DNA of 64,000 bases from contig CALAJH010000033.1 of the NCBI GenBank assembly GCA_937922655.1, positions 1-64,000 of the forward strand, given 5' to 3'. This stretch comes from an uncultured Bacteroidia bacterium (GTDB lineage Bacteria > Bacteroidota > Bacteroidia > J057 > CALAJH01). Both the position numbers and the translations under genes were made by a program. Of this stretch, positions 18,041 to 27,594 are shown piece by piece. Positions within the stretch are counted from its first letter, which is position 1. Each line of letters opens with the position of its first letter. The notes beneath the pieces were generated by a model, which was not told the origin of the DNA, did no database searches, and worked only from the letters and a program-made list of their open reading frames with translations.

Positions 18041-20131
18041 ATGCGGGCATGGACGACAATCGTTTTTTTGACGACGTGGGCGGCGGGCAACGAAATTTGC
18101 GCCCAAGTCATCAACGAAATCAACGTCCATCCCGCCGGCGGCGTGGAGCGAAATTCGATGTTTGTCGCCCCGCCCTGCTCGCCCGAAATGACCGCCGCCG
18201 AATGGATTGAAATTTACAATCCCAGTCCCTGCAACGCGCTCGATATTTCGTGTTACATCTTGGGCTCGAACATGGGCGCGCCCGAAAACGTCCGGCTTTG
18301 CAGCGACTTCAACGGCGAAGCCGTCAACGGCGACAACGAAGGCTTTTTCGTTTTCCCGCCCGGAACCGTCGTTCCCCCCATGGGATTTGTCACCGTCGGC
18401 GGCGGGGCCGCTCTCGACTTTTATCCTTACGATTATCGCGGTACGTATTATTGCGGCGGGCCGCGATGGTATCTCAACAGCCGTACGGGTTGGCTGGGGC
18501 TTTTCGACCCCCAAGGCGCCGTCGTCGACGCCGTCTTTTGGGGCGAATTCGGTGAAAACGAAATTTTTTCCGCCGTACAACTCGGCAGTCGGGGACGGGT
18601 GGAATGCGCCTGCCCCGGCGGCCCCAACTTTCTGCCTTCCGCACGCGAACTTTATCCCCAAAACATTCGCTTTATCGGGCTGACCGTTCCCACCCCCGAT
18701 TTTTACTCCGACCTCGACTTGGGCAAGTTCTATCGCGAACCCGACGGCGGTTGTTGGCGCATCGTTCATCGAGGTACGCCCGGCGCCTGCAACACCCGAT
18801 GTTGGGACGGCGCCTTTGCAAACATCGCGTCGAAAGGCGGTTATTTTTGCGAATCGACGACCGTCGTCGCCGGCGACGTGCACCCCTGCTCGTCCAACGA
18901 GGCGACTTATACTTGGAGCGTCGACGGCCTTGCGGTGCAATCGGGTCCGAATTTTTCTTTCGACGGCGTCGAGGGCGACGTCGTCTCCCTTGTTTTGACC
19001 GTCACCCTTGCCGACGGTTGTACCGACTCCGACACCGCAACGCTTTATCGTTACAAATCCAAACCCGAAATACAACCCAAAAATCTTGTCGTTTGCCCGG
19101 GAGATACGGCGTTTTTCACCGTAACGGGCCTTGTGGAAGAGGGGGCGACGTGGGAATGGAGCGCGTCGGGCGTGAACGTCTGGCGTGCCGGCGTTTCGAC
19201 CCTCGGCGTAGCCGGCGCCGATTCGGGCAACTACCGCCTTGATTTGCGTTTTCGTTTTGCCGACGGTTGCGTCAGCGACGGCGAAACGGCCCGTATTTGG
19301 GTGCAAGCCGCCCCTCCCGCCGCCATTCTCAATTACTTTCCCGAAACTTGTGCCGGCGAAAAAATCATGCTTCGCGCCGAAACCGTGGCCGGCGCCCGCA
19401 TTCAATGGGACTTCGACGGCGGAACGGCCACGGATTCGCTTGGTTACGGCGGTATCGCCGTCTTTTGGAATTCGCCCGGAGAAAAACGCGTGCGCATCGC
19501 CGTTTCACACCCCGATTTTCCGTGCGTTTCCCAACGCACCGAAACCCAAGTCGTCGTCAGGCCCGTTCCCGAGACTCCCTCGGCAAGGCTCGTGCCGAGT
19601 TCCGAATCGGGATGCGGATACGTTGTCGTCGCCGTGGCGCCCGCGCCCGACGGAATAAAACACGTCGTCGATTTCGGCGGCGCCGGCATCCTCACCGATT
19701 CTTCACAAACCGACGAAATACGGTATCTTGTTTTGGCGGGCGCCGCGCCGCCGCCCTATCGAATCACTTTTTTCGCCGAAAACGGATACGCATGCGTTTC
19801 CGACACGGTGGAACTGACGGCGGATTTCGACCCCGAGATTTCCGAAAAAATTTTACGATACGTCCCGCCCAACGTCTTTACCCCCAACGGCGACCCGGTC
19901 AATCCCGTGTATTTTTTGCCCGGCCTGCAAAGCGCTTGCGCCGAATACACCATGGAGATATTCGATCGCTGGGGTATGCGCGTGGCAACAATCGACGAAA
20001 AGAACCAAACATGGAACGGGGAGGTCAACGGACGACCCGCACCGGAATCCGTTTTCGTGTACGTATTGAAAATCAAACTTTACGACGGACGAAGCGCCCA
20101 AAAAACGGGAACGATAACTTTATTGAGATGA
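18041..20131 (+). CDS. Surface protein with lamin-tail domain, PKD-like repeats and T9SS type-B C-terminal domain
   Basis: The 696-residue protein has a signal peptide (cleavage near CAQ, residue 22) and then a lamin-tail domain ([19 protein letters not shown]). Several Cys-rich PKD/Ig-like beta-sandwiches follow, ending in a gliding-motility-associated type-B sorting domain ([35 protein letters not shown]). It is predicted to be exported by T9SS and displayed on the cell. The family is often implicated in adhesion or gliding, and no enzyme domain is seen. It lies 12 bases after bamD, and its stop overlaps the thiolase start (ATGA). Confidence 0.9.
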   Translation: MRAWTTIVFLTTWAAGNEICAQVINEINVHPAGGVERNSMFVAPPCSPEMTAAEWIEIYNPSPCNALDISCYILGSNMGAPENVRLCSDFNGEAVNGDNEGFFVFPPGTVVPPMGFVTVGGGAALDFYPYDYRGTYYCGGPRWYLNSRTGWLGLFDPQGAVVDAVFWGEFGENEIFSAVQLGSRGRVECACPGGPNFLPSARELYPQNIRFIGLTVPTPDFYSDLDLGKFYREPDGGCWRIVHRGTPGACNTRCWDGAFANIASKGGYFCESTTVVAGDVHPCSSNEATYTWSVDGLAVQSGPNFSFDGVEGDVVSLVLTVTLADGCTDSDTATLYRYKSKPEIQPKNLVVCPGDTAFFTVTGLVEEGATWEWSASGVNVWRAGVSTLGVAGADSGNYRLDLRFRFADGCVSDGETARIWVQAAPPAAILNYFPETCAGEKIMLRAETVAGARIQWDFDGGTATDSLGYGGIAVFWNSPGEKRVRIAVSHPDFPCVSQRTETQVVVRPVPETPSARLVPSSESGCGYVVVAVAPAPDGIKHVVDFGGAGILTDSSQTDEIRYLVLAGAAPPPYRITFFAENGYACVSDTVELTADFDPEISEKILRYVPPNVFTPNGDPVNPVYFLPGLQSACAEYTMEIFDRWGMRVATIDEKNQTWNGEVNGRPAPESVFVYVLKIKLYDGRSAQKTGTITLLR

Positions 20132-21309
20132 ACAACACGGTTTATATTATTGACGGATGCCGTACGCCGATAGGGACGTACGGCGGGTCGTTGAGCGGCG
20201 TTCGGCCCGACGACTTGGCGGCGAGGGCGATAAAAGCGTTGCTCGAACGCAACCCCGGCGTGCGAGGCGAAGACATCGAAGAAGTGTATTTGGGCGCGGC
20301 CAACCAGTCGGGCGAGGACAACCGCAACGTGGCAAGGATGGCGGCGTTGTTGGCGGGTTTGCCCGTCGAGGTTTCGGGCGTGACGGTAAACCGTCTTTGC
20401 GCCTCGGGTTTGGAGGCGGTGGTGTGCGCCTATCGGGCGATAAACTCGGGCGAGGGCGAGGTGTATATCGCGGGGGGCGTCGAAAGCATGAGCCGCGCTC
20501 CTTACGTGATGGCCAAACCCACCCAAGCGTTCAGCCGAAGCCCCGAAATTTACGACACCACCCTCGGATGGCGCTTCACCAACCCCTTGCTCGCCGCCGC
20601 CCATCCCCCCTACTCCATGGGCGAAACGGCCGAAAACGTCGCCGAAAAATACGGCATTAGCCGCCAAGAACAGGACGAATTTGCGCTCGAATCCCAACGC
20701 CGATATTCCCATGAAAAACTGGCGCGGGAAATCGTGCCGGTTTCCGTACCGCAAAAAAAAGGCCCCGCGCTCGTCGTCGAACGCGACGAACATCCCCGTC
20801 CCGACACGACGCTCGAAAAACTCGCCGCCCTCAAACCCGCCTTCAAAAAAGACGGTACGGTGACGGCGGGCAATGCCTCGGGGGTAAACGACGGGGCGGC
20901 GGCCCTGCTTTTGGCCTCGGAATCGGCCGTCAAACGCCTGAACCTAAAACCGATGGCCCGAATCATGGGCGCGGCGGCGGCGGGCGTCGACCCCGCCTAC
21001 ATGGGTATCGGACCCGTGCCCGCAACGCAAAAACTAATTCGCCGCCTCGGCGTCAAGCCCGAACTCGTCGAACTCAACGAAGCTTTTGCCGCCCAGTCTT
21101 TGGCCTGCATCCGGCTTCTGGAACTCGACCCCGCAACGGTGAACGTCAACGGCGGCGCCATCGCCATCGGTCATCCCTTGGGTTGTTCGGGCGCAAGGCT
21201 TTTGGCCACGCTCGTGCACGAAATGCACGTACGCCAAGTACGCTACGGCATGGCGAGTTTGTGCGTCGGCGTCGGACAAGGTTTGAGCCTCATGGTCGAA
21301 CGCGTATAA
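20128..21309 (+). CDS. Acetyl-CoA acyltransferase (thiolase, PaaJ/PcaF-type)
   Basis: The 393-residue thiolase splits a 3-oxoacyl-CoA with CoA. The nucleophile is Cys91 ([10 protein letters not shown]), and the catalytic pair is His349 ([14 protein letters not shown]) with Cys379 (SLCVGVGQG). The whole sequence is close to beta-ketoadipyl-CoA/oxepin-pathway thiolases, sharing [19 protein letters not shown] and [10 protein letters not shown]. Degradation of aromatic or dicarboxylic acyl-CoA is therefore possible, but no other pathway gene is adjacent. General beta-oxidation is the alternative. The start overlaps the preceding stop as ATGA, indicating translational coupling. An upstream in-frame extension inside the preceding gene is spurious. 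Confidence 0.93.
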   Translation: MNNTVYIIDGCRTPIGTYGGSLSGVRPDDLAARAIKALLERNPGVRGEDIEEVYLGAANQSGEDNRNVARMAALLAGLPVEVSGVTVNRLCASGLEAVVCAYRAINSGEGEVYIAGGVESMSRAPYVMAKPTQAFSRSPEIYDTTLGWRFTNPLLAAAHPPYSMGETAENVAEKYGISRQEQDEFALESQRRYSHEKLAREIVPVSVPQKKGPALVVERDEHPRPDTTLEKLAALKPAFKKDGTVTAGNASGVNDGAAALLLASESAVKRLNLKPMARIMGAAAAGVDPAYMGIGPVPATQKLIRRLGVKPELVELNEAFAAQSLACIRLLELDPATVNVNGGAIAIGHPLGCSGARLLATLVHEMHVRQVRYGMASLCVGVGQGLSLMVERV

Positions 21310-21359
21310 ATTTCGACCTCGTATGAAACCGACGTTCGCCGATACGGGTTTTAAAAACA

Positions 21360-21893
21360 ATGACGGGACAACCATTTTATCGTACGGGCGAACCGAAGGC
21401 GCTCGTTGCGCCGATAGAAAAATTGGTCGATTGGGCGCAAAGCAACTCGCTTTGGCCGTTGGGCTTTGGTTTGGCGTGCTGCGCGATAGAAATGATGGCG
21501 GCCAACGCCGGTCATTACGACCTTGAGCGTTTCGGGGTTTTTCCGCGCAATTCCCCGCGTCAGGCCGACGTAATGATTGTCGCGGGAACGGTGGTTTTCA
21601 AGATGGCCGAACGCATCAAGCGTTTGTACGAGCAGATGGCCGAGCCGCGCTACGTCATTTCGATGGGTTCTTGCGCCAACTGCGGCGGCCCTTATTGGCA
21701 ACACGGCTATCACGTCGTCAAGGGGGTGGACCAAGTCGTTCCCGTGGACGTATACGTACCGGGCTGTCCGCCGCGACCCGAAGCCCTCATCGACGCCATT
21801 CTTAAACTCCAAGAAAAAATTCGCGCCGGCATTCCCCCCGGCGAACGTCCGATTTCCATTTTCGACCCCGGCGCAAAAGCAAACGCCCGCTAG
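21360..21893 (+). CDS. nuoB: NADH-quinone oxidoreductase subunit B (solitary)
   Basis: The 177-residue NuoB holds the N2 [4Fe-4S] cluster that passes electrons to quinone in respiratory complex I. All ligands are present: Cys40-Cys41 (GLACCAIE), Cys105 (GSCANCGG) and Cys136 ([10 protein letters not shown]). The quinone-site neighbourhood [10 protein letters not shown] is intact. No other nuo gene is in the window, whereas nuoB normally sits between nuoA and nuoC/D. It is separated by 50 bases from the thiolase gene and followed by a strong hairpin. It may be the working copy of a scattered complex I or a second copy. Confidence 0.94.
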   Translation: MTGQPFYRTGEPKALVAPIEKLVDWAQSNSLWPLGFGLACCAIEMMAANAGHYDLERFGVFPRNSPRQADVMIVAGTVVFKMAERIKRLYEQMAEPRYVISMGSCANCGGPYWQHGYHVVKGVDQVVPVDVYVPGCPPRPEALIDAILKLQEKIRAGIPPGERPISIFDPGAKANAR

Positions 21894-21928
21894 CGTATTG
21901 TTTCAATCCGCGCCGACCTTTCGTCGTT

Positions 21929-21949
21929 GTCGGTTCGACGCGAACCGAC
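21929..21949 (+). terminator. Hairpin after nuoB, probable terminator
   Basis: A perfect 9-bp stem GTCGGTTCG/CGAACCGAC with a 3-base loop is followed by CCTGCTTTT. The T-run is weak. Confidence 0.6.
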
Positions 21950-21981
21950 CCTGCTTTTGCGTGTAACTTGGACAATTTATC

Positions 21982-21989
21982 TAATTTTG
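21982..21989 (+). promoter_or_regulatory. -7 promoter element, nearly leaderless
   Basis: Perfect TAATTTTG with only 8 bases before the ATG at 21998, so transcription should start at or just before the start codon. Confidence 0.65.
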
Positions 21990-21997
21990 CGTTAGGC

Positions 21998-22978
21998 ATG
22001 AACACGTTTCCCATACCCGTGGTTGACCCGCGCGACGGCGGCCCTCTTCGTTTGACGGGCGAAGGCTTTGTCGCTCAAGACGGCGAGGTTTATCCTTTTG
22101 TTGGCGGCGCTTATCGCATGCTTTTGCCGCATGAGCGCAAGGGCAATTACACCGAAAATTTTGGCAAACAATGGAACACCTTTGCTCGGACGCAAGTGGA
22201 CGAACACAGCGGGGTGGATTTGTCCAAGCGTCGTTTTTTTGCCCAAACGGATTGGGGCGACTTGGCGGGGCAAACGGTGTTGGAGGTGGGAAGCGGCGCG
22301 GGACGGTTTACCGAAGTGGTACTCAAACACACCAAAGCCGAACTTTACAGCGTGGACTATTCCGCGGCCGTCGAAGCCAACTATGCCAACAACGGGCCTC
22401 ACCCTCGGCTTCGACTCTTTCAAGCCGGGGTTTACGCATTGCCTTTCCCCCCGCAATCCTTTGACAACGTCTTTTGCTTCGGAGTTTTGCAACACACGCC
22501 CGATGTAAAAAAATCCGTGGAATGTTTGGCGGCCATGGTCAAACCGGGGGGACGGCTCGCCGTCGATTTCTACCCGATAAAGGGTTGGTGGTCCAAAATT
22601 CACGCCAAATACCTGCTTCGCCCTTGGACCAAAAACATGAACCACGACAAGCTTTTACGACTCATCCGCCGAAACGTACCGTGGATGCTTGCAGTGGCGG
22701 ATTTTTCGTATAAAATCGGCTTGGGAAAAATCGTCAATCGCTTTCTGCCTTTGTGCGACGTTAAAGTCTGTCTTCCTAAGGGTTTGTCGCCCGAACAACG
22801 GCTCGAATGGGCGGTTTTGGATACTTTTGATATGTTTTCCCCCGCTTACGACCAACCCCAACGCATCCCAACCGTCGAAAAATGGTTCAAAGAACTGGGT
22901 TTTATCGACGTTTTCGCCGGATACGTGAAATACGACGGCGGCGTTTCGGCAGTCGTCAGGGGAAGGAAAAGCAAATAG
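21998..22978 (+). CDS. SAM-dependent class I methyltransferase
   Basis: In the 326-residue protein, an N-terminal Trm112-like beta segment (about 1-45) lacks zinc cysteines. It is followed by a Rossmann methyltransferase domain with motif I VLEVGSGAGRFTEVV (about 95-110), motif II YSVDYS and motif IV FDNVFCFGVLQH. The C-terminal 130 residues are family-specific. The substrate is unknown; similar proteins occur in surface-polysaccharide or lipid regions. The ATG at 21998 was preferred to an in-frame TTG at 21968 because the promoter -7 element lies between them. Confidence 0.85.
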   Translation: MNTFPIPVVDPRDGGPLRLTGEGFVAQDGEVYPFVGGAYRMLLPHERKGNYTENFGKQWNTFARTQVDEHSGVDLSKRRFFAQTDWGDLAGQTVLEVGSGAGRFTEVVLKHTKAELYSVDYSAAVEANYANNGPHPRLRLFQAGVYALPFPPQSFDNVFCFGVLQHTPDVKKSVECLAAMVKPGGRLAVDFYPIKGWWSKIHAKYLLRPWTKNMNHDKLLRLIRRNVPWMLAVADFSYKIGLGKIVNRFLPLCDVKVCLPKGLSPEQRLEWAVLDTFDMFSPAYDQPQRIPTVEKWFKELGFIDVFAGYVKYDGGVSAVVRGRKSK

Positions 22979-23194
22979 CGACGACGAGGCCTCGAAACGC
23001 ATTTTTTTATAAATTCGTACTATTGCCGAAATATACGTATTTTTTTGAAAATATTTTGTTAATTTTTTCGGCGGAAGTTTGAAAAAAAGTAAAAAAAACA
23101 ACTTCGTTCGTCGAAATAATTTTGGAGGCGAAGATTTTTTGTTAATTTTGAAATCTCATTTTACGCCTTTTAAAATTCAAAGGCGGCCGGAAAG
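22979..23194 (+). other. AT-rich intergenic region with tandem promoter elements
   Basis: No gene is seen. Two TAATTTTG elements (23117-23124 and 23143-23150) point to the next gene. Confidence 0.5.
23117..23150 (+). promoter_or_regulatory. Two tandem -7 elements
   Basis: TAATTTTG at 23117-23124 and 23143-23150, the latter 44 bases before the ATG at 23195. Confidence 0.5.
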
Positions 23195-23863
23195 ATGGAG
23201 GGATTGACGGTAATACATTGGAGCGCGTTTGGTTTATGCTTTGGCATAGCCCCTGCGTTGTACGGCCTTTCGGTGTTACTCAAAGGCCAGCATTCGGACG
23301 TATTGGTGGCGTGGCGCCGCCAACAGTTGGACGTGGTGCTGACCATCCTTGCCTTTATCGTCAACCTCAATCTGTTTATCGTCGGTTTTTTCTTTCTGGC
23401 TTCGTGTTACGGGGACTTTGAGGTATGGCGGGTAAATCGTTTTTCGCGCGAACAGCTCGAATGGCTGGCCCTCGACTGCGTTTTGGCCATGGCCGGGGTT
23501 ACGCAGCTGTTTTTTGCCGCCCAAAATTACGCCTTGCAGTTCATCACGACGGACGGCATTGTAACGGCTCCTTTCGCGTTCTGGGTACGTCCCGAAAAGC
23601 GCATTATTCATTGGCATCGGATTAAAGATTATTATTACCCCAAAGACTGTCCCGATTATCCCGTGGTCCAAATTTTCCTTACCGTACAAGACCTCGACGG
23701 ACGTTATCGCCGTCGGACGCTCAAAACGCCGATGTACGTATTAAAAGATTTGGAAATGGCGTTAAACGCGGGCATGGAAAAAAAGCTGACCTACCGGCAC
23801 GATCGCGTTAGATGGATGAAACGGGAAAAAGGCACGCATACCGAGGATATCGGCAAAGGCTAA
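23195..23863 (+). CDS. Membrane protein of unknown function
   Basis: I do not recognise the family. The 222-residue protein has hydrophobic segments at about residues 7-28, 46-70 and 90-112. A soluble C-terminal half begins near FWVRPEKRIIHWHRIKDYYY and resembles the PH-like/DUF5673-type domains that follow membrane helices in small bacterial proteins. That resemblance is only an impression. Its stop overlaps by four bases the stop of the convergent gene at 23860-24765. Two consensus promoters precede it. Confidence 0.7.
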   Translation: MEGLTVIHWSAFGLCFGIAPALYGLSVLLKGQHSDVLVAWRRQQLDVVLTILAFIVNLNLFIVGFFFLASCYGDFEVWRVNRFSREQLEWLALDCVLAMAGVTQLFFAAQNYALQFITTDGIVTAPFAFWVRPEKRIIHWHRIKDYYYPKDCPDYPVVQIFLTVQDLDGRYRRRTLKTPMYVLKDLEMALNAGMEKKLTYRHDRVRWMKREKGTHTEDIGKG

Positions 23864-24765
23864 TTGCCCGCGTCTTCCATGAATATTTCTTCGCGAACTT
23901 GATTGCCGACGCGCACCAAATGCACGGAGCGCAAACGGCGGGCATATACGTCGTAGACGATGGTTCTTTCGTCACGCAGTCCCAGTTTTTTTCCGAATTT
24001 ATTTAACGTTTCCACGGAAACCGACCCTTCTATTCCGGTTTTTTGACGCACCCAACCGATGAAGCGTTCGTCGAGAACGTCGGGGAGAAGGGTGGTCGTT
24101 ACGCGCACGAGTCCCGAGTCGGGTTCATAACCGGAAACAACGATTCTGCCGGCGGCGGGAACGCCGTTGAGCGTGGCGGCAAATTCGACGGTGTCTTGAA
24201 GATAAACTTCGCCTACGAAACCCGAGAAATAGATTTCCGGGAGGGTGGCGAGCATGGCGCGCACGCCGGCTTCGTTTTTCATGCGGCTTTCAATGGCGGC
24301 GAGCGCTTTTTTTTGTACTTCGCCGACGGCGTGTTTGCGCATACGGGAAAGTAGGCGTTTTTTGAGGGATTTGTAATTGACGAGCGCGATAATTTTTCCT
24401 TCGGGGTCGGTTTTGAAAACGAAATCGAGGGGTTGATTGAGGGTTTCGAGCATGGGGTCGCCGGCGGGGTTGGGGGGAATGGGCAGAGTGTCGAAATAAA
24501 TTTGCGCCGCTCCTTGCCGCCAACGAAGGACGTAACCGCCCGTGCCGGCTTTGAGCACCGTCATTTGGGCCGGGGTGAGGGTAAAAATGCGGTCTCCCGC
24601 CGCCACGGGCCGGCCTCCGGAGTCGTAACGCACGGTTTGCACGGCCATTTCGATGACCCGGGTTTCGCCTTTTTTCCATTGCGGGCCGACGAACACCGTT
24701 TCGAGGTTTTGACCCCGCAGCGCCGTGCCGCAAAGCGTCAGGAAAACAAGAACTTTTGCATCCAT
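23860..24765 (-). CDS. Exported protein of unknown function
   Basis: The 301-residue protein starts with a signal peptide (MDAKVLVFLTLCGTALRGQ). I do not recognise a domain. It looks like a periplasmic beta-rich protein with a central helical part (about 135-185, many Lys/Arg/Ala) and a tail rich in Arg and Val. The ATG at 24765 sits 28 bases inside the end of the beta-glucosidase gene, so the two are overlapping and probably co-transcribed. Extension further upstream would run through the glucosidase in another frame and is spurious. Confidence 0.75.
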   Translation of the reverse strand: MDAKVLVFLTLCGTALRGQNLETVFVGPQWKKGETRVIEMAVQTVRYDSGGRPVAAGDRIFTLTPAQMTVLKAGTGGYVLRWRQGAAQIYFDTLPIPPNPAGDPMLETLNQPLDFVFKTDPEGKIIALVNYKSLKKRLLSRMRKHAVGEVQKKALAAIESRMKNEAGVRAMLATLPEIYFSGFVGEVYLQDTVEFAATLNGVPAAGRIVVSGYEPDSGLVRVTTTLLPDVLDERFIGWVRQKTGIEGSVSVETLNKFGKKLGLRDERTIVYDVYARRLRSVHLVRVGNQVREEIFMEDAGN

Positions 24766-26096
24766 AATCCCGAATCCTTGACGGTACGCTTTTGCGTTGG
24801 GTAGTCCACGTAAACCAAACCGAAGCGCGGACGAAAACCCTCGTGCCACTCGAAATTGTCCATAAAACTCCAGACGAAATAACCTTCGACGGGAACGCCC
24901 TCGTTTTTGGCCCGAAGCACCTGTTCGATGTAAGCCTGCAAAAAAGCGATGCGCTTGGGGTCGTGGACGCGCCCGTCGGCCTCGACCTTGTCGGCAAAAG
25001 CGGCGCCGTTTTCCGTAACGTAAATTTTTTTGACGGCCTCGTAACCCGAAAGTCTTTTGAGTATTCGATAAATGCCTTCGGGGTATACTTCCCAACCCAT
25101 TTCGGTCGTTTCTTGCACGCCGCGCTTTTTAGGTTCGACGAGCGTTCCCCACACCAGCGGTTGAAACCACGAGCGTTTGACCACGTCGCGTGAATAGTTC
25201 TGCATACCGACGAAGTCGAAATTGGCGACGACGGCCGTTTCATCACCGGGTTTGAAAAACGTTTCGATGCGTTTGAGTGCAGGAAAGGCGTCGAAAGGGT
25301 AGCCTTTGCCCATGGCGGGGTCGAAGTAAAGCCGATTGATGACGGCGTCGAAGCGGGCGGCGGCAGCGGCGTCTTGCGGGCGCATCGGCTGTACGTCGGA
25401 AAAATACCATGTCGAACCGATGTCGGCGTCGGGGAGGTTGGCTTTGGCAATGCGTCCGCCCGAGGCCTGCGCCAAAACCACGTGATGGCTCGCGGCCAAA
25501 AAATCCATCAAGCCCTTTTTGGAAAAAAAGTTCGACCAACGGGGAATGGCGTTGCGTCCCGGGGCGTGCAGTCCCAAGGCGTAACCCAAGACCACGAACG
25601 ACGTCGGCTCGTTGAATATCATCCACCTGCGAACGTCTTTGAACGTGCGCGTGCAAAAATCCACGTACTCTTCAAAGCGTTTGACGGTGTCGCGGTGGGT
25701 CCAACCGCCGCGATCTTCCAAGCGTTGAGGCAAGTCCCAGTGGTAGAGCGTTACCCACGGCTCGACGCCTTGGGCAAAGGCCTCGTCGATAACCGACTTG
25801 TAATAATCGACCCCGGCGGGATTGGGTTTGTTGCCCGGAAAAACGCGCGGCCACGAAAGCGAAAAACGCGTGGCGTTGAAGCCCAACTCGGACATCAACT
25901 CCAAATCCTCGGCATAACGCCGATAGAAATCACAAGCGACGTCGCCGGTTTCGCCGGTAAGAATTTTTCCCGGCGTATGGGCGAATCGGTCCCAAATGCT
26001 TTCTTCCTTGCCGTCGGCATCCCACGCGCCTTCGATTTGATATGCCGCCGTCGCCGTTCCCCAGACAAAATCGGGGCCGAAATCTTGTCGTGTCAT
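24738..26096 (-). CDS. GH1 beta-glucosidase
   Basis: The 452-residue TIM-barrel glycosidase hydrolyses beta-1,4-linked glucosides such as cellobiose by the retaining mechanism. The acid/base is Glu163 (FNEP) and the nucleophile Glu362 (YVTENGAAF). The N-terminal signature FVWGTATAAYQIEGA (residues 10-24) and FRPRFGLVYVDY near the C-terminus are typical. There is no signal peptide, so it acts in the cytoplasm on imported sugars. The ATG at 26096 was preferred to a TTG nine bases upstream, since that TTG is part of the promoter -7 element. Confidence 0.96.
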   Translation of the reverse strand: MTRQDFGPDFVWGTATAAYQIEGAWDADGKEESIWDRFAHTPGKILTGETGDVACDFYRRYAEDLELMSELGFNATRFSLSWPRVFPGNKPNPAGVDYYKSVIDEAFAQGVEPWVTLYHWDLPQRLEDRGGWTHRDTVKRFEEYVDFCTRTFKDVRRWMIFNEPTSFVVLGYALGLHAPGRNAIPRWSNFFSKKGLMDFLAASHHVVLAQASGGRIAKANLPDADIGSTWYFSDVQPMRPQDAAAAARFDAVINRLYFDPAMGKGYPFDAFPALKRIETFFKPGDETAVVANFDFVGMQNYSRDVVKRSWFQPLVWGTLVEPKKRGVQETTEMGWEVYPEGIYRILKRLSGYEAVKKIYVTENGAAFADKVEADGRVHDPKRIAFLQAYIEQVLRAKNEGVPVEGYFVWSFMDNFEWHEGFRPRFGLVYVDYPTQKRTVKDSGLWMQKFLFS

Positions 26097-26102
26097 CGCG
26101 GG

Positions 26103-26110
26103 CAAATTTA
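26103..26110 (-). promoter_or_regulatory. -7 promoter element of the beta-glucosidase, leaderless
   Basis: TAAATTTG on the minus strand, ending 6 bases before the ATG at 26096. Confidence 0.65.
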
Positions 26111-26514
26111 CGCTTTTTTACCTATTTTATACCTTCGCTTTTCATGCACAAGCTTAACGACGTCGTAGTCCGTCGCAACTTTTTCAATTCGGATGTAGTT
26201 AAGGACGGAAGTGGCGCCGGCGCCCCGCCGCACGTTGTTTGCCCCCCTTGGTCGCGCCGCAACCAAATATAAAAAAACGCCGCTTTTCGAGAAAACGCTC
26301 TGCAAAATACAAAATTAAGGCAAGCAACGACAATGGAAAAGAAGGCAACAACGCCCAAAACCCGGAATCGTTTTCTTCCGTCGTCGCAGGAATGCATTGA
26401 TATGGGCGGGGCAAAAAATCGTGGGTGGGACGTTCAACCCGTACAGGTTTGCTTATCCCTCGTCTCCGGGTACCGGCGAATTTCGTAATTTTGAACGTGC
26501 TAAAAGCGGAGGCA
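26111..26514 (+). other. Divergent intergenic region
   Basis: No gene is seen in about 400 bases between the divergent glucosidase and transglutaminase-like genes. A TAATTTTG promoter element lies at 26486-26493. Confidence 0.5.
26486..26493 (+). promoter_or_regulatory. -7 promoter element
   Basis: Perfect TAATTTTG, 21 bases before the ATG at 26515. Confidence 0.65.
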
Positions 26515-27450
26515 ATGGGAAAATGGATGACGATTGGCGGAGTGGGTTGGGCGGCGTTGACGTGGTTCTGCGTCGTGGGTTTACCCCGGGTTTGGGGAGT
26601 GGACGCCGACATGCCGCAAGCGCGACTTTTCGCTCAACGCAGTCAAAACCCGCGTTATACCAATGCGTGGGCCGAACAAAAAGTTGGCGTCGAAATCGTC
26701 AAAGGCCGGCCGCATTATTTGTTCGACTATCTTTTTCGGGACGCGGACAACCGGCCAAGACGCGGGCGCTGGTATCACGAGAAACGTTTTTTGGACAGCC
26801 TAACGGCGGCTTACGGCGTTCCGCCCAATATGTACGAGGCCTACTACCCCAAAGCCGAGGTCTTGGCGCGACGCAAAAAGCTCATGGACGCGGGCCTTTT
26901 CACGATGCGGGGGGAAATTTTGGGGCCGGACTACAAACGCATCGTCGAAGTACACAAAATCGTGGGCAAGGGGCCGTATTTGGTCATGCAAAAGCACCTC
27001 AAAGCCCGGGCCGTCGAATACGAAGACCACGACCCCGCCAAACCCTATTTCGCACGGCCCGACGAAGAATTGCTTTGGGCCTTGCGTTTCTGCCAAGACA
27101 TCCCTTATCAAATTCCCCCCCTCGTTCACGAAGGCCGTTACACCAACGAACTTTGGCCCCCGTCCGCGCTATTGACCGAAAAATACGGCGATTGCGATTC
27201 AAAATCCCTGCTTTGTGCCGCAATACTGGCTCACAACCCCCGTCATCACGTCGTCGCCGTCGAAGTCCCCGGACATATGCTCATTGGGGTCAAAGGCGTA
27301 CCCAACCCCTACCAGCTTTCCGTTCGTTACCGCAACGAAAGATACATCCTTTGCGAACCCGTAGGCATAGCCCGCCTCGACCCCGGAGCCCCTTCCGATT
27401 GGACCCGAAACTCTTCGACCGTCACGGGCGTTTATCCACTTACTTTTTGA
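26515..27450 (+). CDS. Exported transglutaminase-like cysteine-protease-fold protein
   Basis: The 311-residue protein begins with a hydrophobic segment (MGKWMTIGGVGWAALTWFCV) that acts as signal peptide or anchor. The C-terminal third has the transglutaminase-like core. The nucleophile is in YGDCDSKSLLCAAIL (GDCDxKxxL signature), a His is in VPGHMLIGV and an acidic residue in ILCEPVG, giving a Cys-His-Asp/Glu triad. Such bacterial proteins are peptidases or amide-bond enzymes; the target is unknown. The ATG at 26515 follows a GGAGG-like site (GCGGAGGCA), unusual here, and a consensus promoter. The longer frame from 26425 would include the promoter. Confidence 0.75.
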   Translation: MGKWMTIGGVGWAALTWFCVVGLPRVWGVDADMPQARLFAQRSQNPRYTNAWAEQKVGVEIVKGRPHYLFDYLFRDADNRPRRGRWYHEKRFLDSLTAAYGVPPNMYEAYYPKAEVLARRKKLMDAGLFTMRGEILGPDYKRIVEVHKIVGKGPYLVMQKHLKARAVEYEDHDPAKPYFARPDEELLWALRFCQDIPYQIPPLVHEGRYTNELWPPSALLTEKYGDCDSKSLLCAAILAHNPRHHVVAVEVPGHMLIGVKGVPNPYQLSVRYRNERYILCEPVGIARLDPGAPSDWTRNSSTVTGVYPLTF

Positions 27451-27594
27451 GTTTTTATTCGACGTTCAACAAACATCGACGGATTCGCACGCATTGATTG
27501 TTTTATTCAAAATTTTTTATAAGGCGCTGACAATAAAAATGGGTCGAACGATGCAAGCAAATAAAGCGCGGCCGGGCAATGGTTTTACCCGTAT

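Noticed and set aside
19267-20127. Upstream in-frame extension of the thiolase
   Set aside because: Arg-rich translation inside the T9SS type-B protein gene; the thiolase begins naturally at [10 protein letters not shown].
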